A stretch of 64,000 bases of DNA from Enoplolaimus lenunculus (lineage: Eukaryota; Nematoda; Enoplea; Enoplida; Thoracostomopsidae), in NCBI GenBank assembly GCA_030248215.1, contig JASANG010003685.1, positions 1 through 64,000 of the forward strand, written 5' to 3'. Position 1 is the first letter of the stretch; the number at the start of each line of letters is the position of its first letter. The translations under genes were made by a program, and so were the position numbers. This document shows positions 11,387-22,400 of the stretch, piece after piece. The notes beneath the pieces are model-generated. The model made no database searches. It was not told where the DNA came from and was given only the letters and a program-made list of their open reading frames with translations.

Positions 11387-11983
11387 GAAGCAAGACCATC
11401 GGCTACGGTCTACTCTGACTCCCAGAGCCTGTTTTCAACACTAGAGCAGGGACTTCATGAATCTAGCACTGCCCTGGAAGACAAGATCTGGGTCCTGCTG
11501 CAAGACCTGAAGGGAATCCGCATTCACTGCCAATGGCTACCGAGCCATGTGGGCGTAAAATGGAACGAGCGAGTTGATAGCATCGGCAAAGAAGCATCGA
11601 ACCTACCGCAGACCGACGTAGAAACGGATTTGAAAACAGCCACTGCAGCCATCAAGCGTCATTCCCTCAACAAGTGGAAGAGATCCATCACACACCAGTC
11701 TAACCCAGAGGGCCGCGTGCCGCCTCCGCTCAGGGACAAGGAGTCCGGCATGAGCACCCGCAAGCGAAGGGTGTTGTCTCAACTCAGAGCAGGAGCGCAC
11801 TGCCCAATCTTGATGGCGTACAGGCACAGAATCGATGGCAGCACATCGCCGACCTGCACTTACTGCGGTTTCAGTGACGACACGCTGGATCACCTGATAA
11901 TAAGCTGCCCAGCCACCACGCAGCATCGCCTGACGCTGACGCACCTGGGCCGGAATGCATGTCTGGACGACCTGTGGCGGTGA
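11387..11983 (+). pseudogene. LINE remnant: RNase H domain and C-terminal Cys/His motif
   Basis: The open frame runs from just after a stop at 11,384 to the TGA at 11,981 (about 198 residues). It carries an RNase H signature (VYSDSQSLF with the catalytic Asp, then WLPSHVGVKWNERVDSIGKEA, shortened: W-PSHVG--WNE-VD). About 90 residues later comes a CTYCG...LDHLI-SCP zinc-knuckle-like motif typical of the C-terminus of RNase H-bearing non-LTR retrotransposons (I/R1/Jockey-like group). No reverse transcriptase is present, so the copy is 5'-truncated. GC content is visibly higher than the surroundings. The antisense frame at 11,603-12,076 is its shadow. Confidence 0.8.
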
Positions 11984-12179
11984 CGGTCCAGCGTAATCAA
12001 GTTGATGCGAGCCAGCGGTCGCCTCCGCGACCGACCCATGCAACAGTAGATGCAGTGGATGGGGCCGCAACAACACGTTAACGAGCCTTTAAGTAGCTAT
12101 GCCCCGGCCTGCCCCGTAAACCGCATTCAATTTTCTGAAAAAATGACATTTTGCAAATAAATTTAGAAAAGGAAACAGC

Positions 12180-12475
12180 GTTAAAAACTGTTTAAAATAG
12201 GGTGATGTTAGAAAGAATTAGCACATTTTTGCCATGTTCGGGGGAGTAAAATGAGACTAAAATATTTCGGTTTCACGCTTACTTTTTATGAAATTTCGGC
12301 AATTTTTTTCTCAAAATTGTACTGGAAGTTAAAACGGGACCCACCAAACAACTTTTGTAATAATATGCAAAATTTTACTACCGAAATTGCCGGAACATTC
12401 ATCAAAAATTATACCGGAGCCGAAGGTCGATTTTCTGCTGGAGCCGCAGGGCGACCTCTGGATGTAGCCTGACAC
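12180..12475. mobile_element. Decayed MITE of the 26,737-27,084 family
   Basis: The order AAATTTCGGCAATTTTTTTC, ATGCAAAATTTTACTACCG, AATTGCCGGAAC, GATTTTCTGCTGGAGCCG and a final GACCTCTGG matches the reverse complement of the element at 26,737-27,084 and both halves of 30,809-31,423. The terminal CAGGG/CCCTG is degraded. Confidence 0.55.
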
Positions 12476-13138
12476 TTAAATGCATTGCAATACTGATTAA
12501 GCGTGATTAAATTTATTGTTGTCGTAATTACATTAAAGATAAAGTATCCTTCTCCGGTGTTTTTTGATATCTTGCCGCACCCTGATATGTGGTACTGGTA
12601 GGTTTCTAAACCATTAATACGGAAAGCTAAGAGCAGCGTACTTGATTGGCGAGCAATGGATAGGAAATTCTAAATCCGGCGTATTCACTAAGTTTTGGCA
12701 AAATTTGAACTTGGGTCGTGCAGACAGCACAGTTCCAACATGGCGGCCACCGAGGCTAACAGTGCTGTGCTATCAAACCCATGCATTTCGAGAATTTGGA
12801 TTCGCGTTTCCGGACGATTGCTTGTTGTCACGTTCGATTACAGCTTTGGTGTGTAAAACGAATGGAGCAAAAGTTGTATCTGGAACATGTCATTTTTGCT
12901 TGCAAAAGTAACCATTCTAACAGAACTACAGGTATATAAATGTTTAGAATAATTGCAATGCAACGGTTAGAAATGATGAAAAATTACCAATCCAATTCCG
13001 ATTACCGCAATCGGAACAGGACCTAAATTTGAATAGAACTAATCAGGAACAGAATTCTGTTTGAATCCTGTTTTTGACATCGTCATAATTATAGGTGTAT
13101 ATATAAATAAACGTAGTTTTATAAATTTCTTGGAACTT
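12476..13138. other. Region just upstream of LIN9
   Basis: No conserved promoter element can be named. The frame at 12,642-12,911 has no recognisable features. The LIN9 promoter/5' UTR should lie here or in an unseen upstream exon; a TATATATAAATAAA stretch (13,096-13,109) precedes the ATG by about 30 bp. Confidence 0.3.
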
Positions 13139-13413
13139 ATGTCTTCCGTAATAGAAACTATTGACAAATCAACAACCGGTGCATTGTCAGCCCGAAGGGC
13201 GCCAAAACGCCTTCGTACAGATAGCGGTTCTTCTGTAGCAAACAAATTTCGCGAGAACGATGATCATGCCGTTCATCGGTTACCCGTTAAACTTCCTCGA
13301 TCTTCGTCTGTAATACACAATACAAGTGATGTCGTTCATCCTAATTTGAAAACTGCGAGTAGTCTGAAATCAGTGGTGTATTCCGGAAAAACTATGCTTG
13401 CCCGGCCGGAGGA
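13139..13413 (+). CDS. LIN9: LIN9 exon 1
   Basis: Starts MSSVIETIDKST and ends in ARPEE, with a GTAAGT donor. Basic and Ser-rich with an ARRAPKRLR stretch that could be a nuclear localisation signal. The N-terminus is poorly conserved in the family, so the start rests on it being the first in-frame ATG. Confidence 0.8.
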
Positions 13414-16400
13414 GTAAGTACCTATATCGCTCTTGTGTAATTGAATAATGTATATATACGTATAAATTCTGATGCACTCAAATTTCATAGTGATGTGTAT
13501 GTTTTGTCACAAACACAGTCACCTGCATTGTTTGCTTTCGGGTAACCTGAAAAAATTTGCGCCGGGTAACCTGAAAAAATTTGTGTAAGGAGAAAGTAGT
13601 GAAACTCAAGGTACAGGCGGATATACGGCTCTTGCGAAAAATCGGTTTCCTTTTCCGGTGTCCTACATACATTGTATGTATTGAGCGAAGCTCGAACACA
13701 AGTAAGGAGTTAAGCTAATATGTAAATTAGTTATTAGCTAACTATTCATTTATTGGTTTTGGAGGTTTGTAAACAATTTATTCAGATTCCTCGCCCTCAA
13801 AAACCTTGAAGTAACCGTAACAATTTGAGAAATAATTTAAACAGCCATTGAGGCTTATCATTATCATTTAAGCAAATATGCAAATTAGCTATTTGTAGAC
13901 AGTTTATTCAAATTCCTCGCTCCCAAAAACCCATTATTGCTGAAATTAGATTGCTTGTTACCCTAATAATTAGTGAAATACTTCAAAAACGCCTAATTTC
14001 GGCGTATCAATTATGCTTATATGCAGGGTGCAACCGGAATTACAATTTACCAGAACCGGAAATGGAATTTGAAAATTTTACCGGAACCGGAACCGGAAAG
14101 TGAAAAATGCATTTCACCAAAAATTTCATTTTAATCTTATTTTTTGCTCTATTATTTGTGAAATAACCTTAGTCGAACATAGGTATTTATTTTATTTGTT
14201 GTATTTTAGATTTTCATCATCGACTGAAGTGAAATCCACCATCAATGGCTTATATTCGGAGTACAAGTGGCTTTCAAAAAAGATTCCTAAAAATTAGCAA
14301 AGTTAAGAAAACGGCCAAATTAGAATACCGGAATTTTTAAATCCGGTAAAAATTTACCGGAACCGGAAGCGGAAGGTGAAAAAATGCCGGAACCGGAATT
14401 CCGGTTGCACCCTGCTTATATGCAAATTTTCTATTAACTGACTACTCAATTATTGGTTTTGGAGGTTTGTAAACAATTTATTGAAATTCCTCGCACTCAA
14501 AAACCTTCAGTAAACCATAATAATTATTGAAATAATTTAAAAAGTCATAGTTTTGTCTTGTCAATTAAGCTATATAATATGCAAATTATCTATTAACTAA
14601 CTACTCAATTATCGGTTTTGGAGGTTTGTAAACAGTCTATGCAGATTTCTCGCACCCAAAAACCCTTTAATGCTGAATTTAGATTGCTTCTAACTGCAAT
14701 AATTAGTGAAATAATGTAGAAAGTCCTAATATAGGCTTAATTAATTATGCAAATTAGTCTGTAGCAAATAAACACCTTAACATTTAAAAATCCCAATGCG
14801 AGGTTAACACCCCAGGATAATTGACAGACGGACTGACAGAGGACGGACGGACATCCACCTTTCGACCCCAGAGTGCAAAACAAAAGCTTCGCTCAATTAT
14901 AGACATGTCCCAGCCCAGGGCCAGGATTTTACCCGGGGTCCGGGGCCAGGTAAACACATTGAACGTAATATTTTACGTGCATTTTGTGTAAGCATGCATC
15001 TGGGAGCACGGTGCTGTTTTTATCATATCGCGTCACGCGACATTTTGTTCATACTAAAACGTTGTAAAGTTACTGTTAATGCGTTTGTTATTTGCCATGT
15101 TGTAACATGCGAACTTTTCAGTTCCAATGCTTTGTGAAACCGTTTTAGCAACCCCTTTCATTTACGTAGTATTCTAGCGGATAGGTGAATGTTTGGTACC
15201 GGGATATCTCTAATTATTGAGCGAATTGAAACTCCGAGCGAAGCTCGGAGTTTCGCGAAGCGTTTATGTTTTGTATTATGTGGTCGAAAGGTGGATGTCT
15301 GTCCGTACGTCTGTCCGTCCGAAAAGAATTTCAGGAACGGCAGAACCGATTTTGATAAACTTTTTTGTTTGAAAGTCAATTATCCTGGGGGCAGGGTGCG
15401 ACCGCATCGCGAAAAACCGGATACCGGATCCGGATAATGATTTTTTTACCGGAACCGGATGTTAACCGGATAGTGTGTTTTTAATCAATTTTTAGCACGT
15501 TAATGCTTCAGTAAAATGTTAATTTATTTTTTGTAAACGGAATATTGTGTTATATATATACGTATACGTATATATATTTATGTATACGTATACGTATATA
15601 TATTTATATATACTGCGTTCGAAATGACAAAAATTATGTAATAATTCAAGAAACCCACAACAACTGTCTTACAAATGGTACACTAAAACTAAACTGAGGC
15701 AGTTAAGTGTTACGTATGGAGAGGTTCGTAGTCACGGATCTGGGGACAGCAGCGGTCATGTGGAATGTGAACTGGTGCAGCTGTGCCAACAGACTATTTG
15801 ATTTTACACAATCTCATAATTCAGCAATCACAAAGTGTGTATACGTAGATTTTTTCATGCATGCCGTATCAAATTTTTTGACATGTATATATGTAGTATG
15901 TGATGATATATACATTTTATTGTTTATTTCAGATCGCATGATGTCAAACAAAGCCCGCCCAATTTATCTCGAATTTTGCCTGCTCCCAAAAAGAAAAAGT
16001 TTGTGTATTTGGTTGTATTCGTATATGTATCAGGGTCAGGCCCAAGGGGGTCGACTGCTTCCCCGAAATGTTTAATATATGCAACTGAATTTAAGAAAGA
16101 AAACAAAAAAATTCATACTTGAGTTACAATAACAAATGCCCCCCTAAAATAATTTGACCTCCAATGCATGTTCGTATGTATACGTTCGTTGTGATTCATA
16201 GTACGTATATATACTGTTATTATTTTTTTGTCTAATTATTCCTGACTTTCATTAATTTGTTTGAAATACTGCATGTGTATCCTATTTGTATAGAAATTGC
16301 AACGTTTATTTTAAGAAATGATTTTCTATTTGTTTATCCCTTTTCCGCATGGAATTGAACCGCTGTTTAAAAACTGCGTACTAGCAAACTGACAATTATT

Positions 16401-19400
16401 AAACGTATTCACTGCAGCACAAATTGACATTAAATTTGAGTGAATATATAAAATATATCCTTCGCGGAAAGGACGTTCTAGCTATCAAAATGTAGTTTCA
16501 ATTAGTGTTAACAATTTTTACTCTTATCTATTTCGATTTATCTGAAAGAAACTCTTGGAAGTCCTCTTGGTATTTAAATCCCCCAATTTCACCAAAAAAT
16601 CTTTGTCATACTATTGTATTACGTAAATACTTATATATTATGTGCTTCTTCGAATAGATCACGTGGCAAATCAATTATTCACGGTCCTTTTCCGTTCAAG
16701 AATTTTGTGCCACTCAATAAAGAACCGCCAGAACCGCCCATTCCACCAATCACTGCAATCAAGCAATATTTGCTGAAATTGCGCAATTTGCTCAAATTAC
16801 CGCGTGCTCGACGATGGGTGTATTGCGAATTTTTTTACGCAGATATTGGTACGTTACGTTGCACGTTAGTGAGTAAGATTGTGTTTAAGCCAGGGGATGA
16901 CCGGATAGTCTGATAGTGAATTATTTGCCGCAGCCGGATATTCATATTTTTTTTGGATGTTGCATTTTACCTCCAGTTTGGAAACATTCTGGTAAGTTTA
17001 TACTTGATACGGATTGGGCATTCGCTGGGACATGCCTGAGTGGGGCATCAACTCATCCCCCCGGTTCGCAACCGTGGGGAAATTTCTGAGGGGGGTTGCA
17101 GAATTTTTGATGAAGCGTCAGTTGCACTAGCCAGAGTTTAGTTACGTCTACAAATAAGCACGTAGTCAAAAATAACCATATATATAAATATTAAACACAT
17201 ATCAAATATAAGATTGAGACAAAAGGGTTTCGTTAATTCATACTCATGATGGTTTTCCTGAGGGGTGGGGTAAACCGAACGAACATCTTATATGAGGGTG
17301 GCTATTAGTAAATGGGCCCCCACCCGCTTCCCTGAGTAGCGAACCCCAGCACGGATATATATGTTGTTTATGCCGGAGATTAAACCGGAATTGTATAAAT
17401 ATACTTCGCTCAGCTTGAATATTTTCATTAGAGCGCCAATTTAAATGTTAATTGGAAAAATTTACCGGAACCGGAAAGTTAAAAATACATGCCACTGAAA
17501 AGTTAATTTTATTTTTTTGCTGTATTGGTGAAATACATATCCTTAGTTGACGGCCGGCATTTACTTAATCTCCTGTATTTTAGATTTTCATTATCCACGG
17601 AAGCCAAATCTACCTTACATGACTTCTTTTTAGTCATTGTCAAGCTTTTTATACTATACCAATGAAATCTATTTTATTTCTATCGTCATTTTTTAGTAAA
17701 ATGTCTAATTTTCGCTAACCAAAATTTAATATTGGTATTTTTGATTGCGGTTAAAATTTACCTGAAACGGAAGTTGAAAGAATGCCGGAACCGGAATTTG
17801 AAAGAATGTGGGAACCAGAATTCTGGTTGCACCAGGAACGGAATATATCACGGTGCAACCGGAATAACAAGATACCTGAGAACCGGGATTTGAAAAGATT
17901 ACCGAACATCGAAATCTGAGCTATTGCGATACAAAAATTATTGCCAGCTCAACAACCTTAAAAAATTATAATTTTATGAGAGCGGTTCGTTCATTTCAAT
18001 TATTTTTTCCAACACAAACGCAAGAGAGAAGGCGCGCCGATATTCGCCGACAAGTGAATTTGATAGCATTAAACATTCCAACTCACTGATATGTGCAAAA
18101 AGTATATATTGCAAATTTTTACAGCGCCGATGCCTATACTCACGAAAAGTGTCGATTATTGGCGATGCCATTATTTGCACATCTGTACTGACATAATCAC
18201 CGGTTGTTATGAAACCTAATAGAATTCCGGATATTTTTTTTGCGTAATTGCAGTAATACAGGTCACTAATAATGAAAAATTACGATGTCGATTATGCCTG
18301 CACTCGGAATCGGAATTCCGGTCCTGGGCCATATGTTGTTTACTTGTTTTTGGTGTTCGTCGTTTGTTATCCTCAGTGAGTATATATAAACTGCATAATT
18401 TGCAATGTATAGCATGTAAACTTCACTCACCCTAGTGGTTGCTGCTGGAAGTTAATGCTTCTTGATTTTTAAAAAAATATGGTTATTTATTGAGCCTAGT
18501 TTTGTTAATCGGAAATGAGCGTAGCAAGTGGCTGTCTACTTGAATACTTTTTTGAACTAAACAAGAGTAGACCATTAGCTGACGACAATGTGAAACACAC
18601 CTGCTTAACATATTTTCTTTGCGTACTTAATAGATCGTGAATTGTTTCTGTCGGAAGAAAGCGAATTCGCGGCGTGCATTCGTGAAGCTTTTCCAAGTCT
18701 TCGAACGAGCCATTTAGCGCGAACAGAATGGCGTTGGATTCGTCGGATGATTGGCAAGCCTCGACGTTGTTCACCTGCTTTTTTCGCTGAAGAACGATAC
18801 GCGCTCAATAGAAGGCGTGAAAAAATTCGACAGGTTGGTGAATATGCCACTAACTTTATAGGTATATACTACAATTCACTGAATTTGACTAGCACAGTTG
18901 TCTAATAAAACTAACATAACAAGGTTTTAACTTTAATCAATACTTTCATTTAGTTACTTGGCGAAATCCCCCTCAGATCCAGCGAATGCCCGGATCACCT
19001 TTTAACAAATCGTTAACTTAAACAGCAGTATCGGAATATTTTATTCTAATAGTGTCCAGAACTAGTATGGAAGTTAAATTAAATGAATGGTAATCGTCAT
19101 TTTCACATGTTCGTCTGGAAAAACTACAATACAAATTGTAACGTATATAACGTGTGTGTATGTAGCTTAAAAAGATTTGCAATTCAGGTGTACCGTGGTA
19201 GCTTGGTGTCTCTGGAAGAGTCAGATTACCAGGATATACCGTCACGACTCCCAGAACCACTCAAAGCTGGCTCGCGAGTTACCGTTCGGCTGCGGACACC
19301 TCGTGATGGTCTATTTCTAGGCACTGTTGATATCGTTTACGACTGCTCGCGTTTTCGCGTTGTGTGCGATAAAGAGGTAAGAAGAAATCAGTGCATTTTG

Positions 19401-22400
19401 GGTTATTAAATTTTTTGCTACGGTTTCAAAGGAATTAGGTTTGTTGATATTTGACATGTAATGTTTTGTATTGATGTGGGAGTATTTGTAGTGTTGAACT
19501 TTGTCGTGACCAGGTTGCATCCTGTATAGAGCTCGTGCTGGTTGTGATTTGAAAGAAGTAATATATCAAATATTTAAGGGCTGCGCTAAGTCCAGTTTCG
19601 CTTTTCATGAAAATGGTTGACTGTATTGCAGGGTGACGACAACGTTTGGATTCGGATTCGCAAAAATGCGATTGGGACTTGTAGTAACTTATTATATAAA
19701 TCAATTTTTTGTCGTTTTTATTTTAAATCATACAGCAAAACTGAAAGTTGTAAGCGATTTAGAACTAAACACGAGCATAAAAATGACCGAAACAAATTAT
19801 GTATATATCGGAAATTTGCAAAATCGAGTGTTCAGGTTCGGTTCGACAAATAAGCAGCGCAATCTGTCATATCGTTGATTCGGAGTCATTCCGGTATTGT
19901 GTTGAGCTGACGTGCATTCACGTGCCGATACGAATATTGTACGTTATGCCAAGGCTGCAAGAACAGTTGAAATGTAGTTTCGGAATAGGCAAATGTCTTT
20001 TCAGAGTCAGATTCGATTTTGAAAAAGTCGAATTGAAAAATTATCTTCGGTCAATGTTTCGCTGATTTAGCATTCAACAGCTCAACGTAGCTCTGGCTTA
20101 GTGCTCTTGAAGAAATCTAGTTCAAACGCTAGTTATCATTTTATGGGTTTGGTTTTCTGTTTGTAAAGCTAATTTTAACATGATTTTGGTTTGCCATTTT
20201 TCAGTCTCATTCGTCAGTAGTTGTGTCAGATCTTGAAATTGCTAGTCAGTTTGCTAATGCTGCAATTCCATTGCATTATTTTCTTGAAAAAAATCGAGTG
20301 GTGCAAGCATTGCCAATGCCCGGATTGTCTTATCCTCCAATCAGTCTTGCCGAAGGTAATTATTATATTCCGTCTCAGTTAGAAGTTATCTCTTTTATAG
20401 TTTGACTACATTTTTCCTAGAATTTATCATGATGACTCAGTAAGTAACAGCTTTCATTTTTACTTTACTATCTTTATAATATCCAAATTTTTGTGAAGTG
20501 AAGCTTGTCAAACATTGTATCGCGTTATTTTTTAGGTTCCGCAGCGAATAAAACAGTTGCAAATTATCTTCGTTATCACATCGGTGAAGGATGCACGTCT
20601 AATCGATCAGCCTCAGCGTCATCAACTGTGAAATTAGAGTTCGGGACTAATGTTGGTGGCAGTACTAAATACACACCATTACCGATCGGCACAACCTCGT
20701 CATCTTCTGAAATTTGTAGACCATCTTCGTCCGGAACCAACAGCAATAGCGATACCAACTATTGGGATCCAATGTTAACGGGCGATTCGCGAGGTTATAC
20801 AATGACAGCGCGTTTAGCGCGCTCTGGTACAGAAACAACTAATACTGATGCGAATACAAATTCTGCTGGCGGTAGAAGTAGTCAGTGCACAAGCAATTCT
20901 CCAATTCTTTCGGCATATGATCCCGTTCTCAACCCAGTTTTCGAGGTGAGCACTATTTGCGTTACGCGAAACGTCACCGTTTATCTGAGTGTATGACGCT
21001 TAAATACGAAATACGTTATTCAAGGTCTTCTATTGATGAATTACTGGATGCAATGCGGTTCCTTTCTCTCACATCTCGCAATCTTAATTTTACTAACCTA
21101 TGTATTTTTTTATTCAGATTTCATATGCGAAATGTTTTGGTGAATTCGGGTTTTAGAGTTCATTATCATAATGATCTCTGAAGCTATATTTAACCAAAAT
21201 ATTAATTGTCACTTGGCATGAATTGCTTTGGTTTACAGTAATGTAAAATACACATTGATTTTAGAACATAATTTTATAAGGCTCACGAAAGGTAATGTGC
21301 TTCTGAAGTCAAGATTGCTAATTTAGCTCGCTTAGTGATTTATAGGATCCGATTGTGTTAGTGATTTGGTTGTAGGATCCCGAGAATGCACTTGATGATG
21401 GCGATCAACTGGGCAACTTTCCAACAAAGTTTCTGGTAATCATTGTTAAACTGAATAAGTTGTTGAAGTTGAAGAATGCTATGATAGACAATTTAAAAGT
21501 AAGTTTTCAGTTCAGAGTCACTTTTAGTACAGTATTAGCGCTTGGCACCGATCAGAACCTTCTAAGGTTTGCGCTATACTTGACGGCCGGCGCCGTCCGT
21601 CGCCATAGGTTACCGTACGTGAGTTATTTGCGTACGATACCGCACGGTGCCGTACGGGTGACGGACGGCGCCGGACGGTACCGTGGGAATGACGGACGAC
21701 GCCGGACGGTACCGTGGGAGTGACGGACGGCGCCGGACGGTACCGTGGGAATGACGGACGGCGCCGCACGTCAACAAAAGTATAGCGCACCCTTAAATAT
21801 ATTTTAATGTTCGTTTTCCGTGAGAGTCCATGTCCAATTTCAACTCCATATATTTTGTCACTTGTCAGTGTAGCAGCTAGAAAAGAGGGTTACGGGTAGT
21901 TTCGAATTAGCAGCCTTAGGATTCCGAGGCAAGCGCTGTACAGCCGCTCCGCGTAGCACGCTCTGCAAGCACTCTTATCGTCATATATGTGGCCGCTTGT
22001 CGGCAAAGCATACTATACAATGTGCATGGCATATGTTGCATATACATCAGGAGACGCATGCCTTACATACTTACATGCCCCGATTTTCATCATGGTCCTG
22101 CCTTGACCGTTCACCATGTTTTTAACTGGATACCGTGTTCATAGCGCGGCAATTTTACCATAGAGCTCAGGGCGTATGTCAGTCTAGATAGGAACCGGGA
22201 CTTCAGACGCTTTTAACTAAGTAACTGGAACAGCAGGCCTACATAGTGGGATTGAACTAGCGACCTTACGGTTCGAAGGCAAGCGCTCTACCACGGTGCC
22301 ACGTAGCCCATCTCTGCAACTACTTTTATCGTCACATATGTCGACCGTATGCTGCCGGCTAACATACAACACACAGTGACTTTCATGAAACTGCATATGC

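Noticed and set aside
11603-12076. 157-residue minus-strand frame
   Set aside because: Antisense shadow of the GC-rich LINE RNase H frame.
15158-15437. Frames with a DGQTYGQTSTF-like peptide
   Set aside because: Translation of the GACGGACGGAC arm of a TIR element.
20576-20758. Minus-strand frame over LIN9 exon 7
   Set aside because: Shadow of a confirmed coding exon on the other strand.
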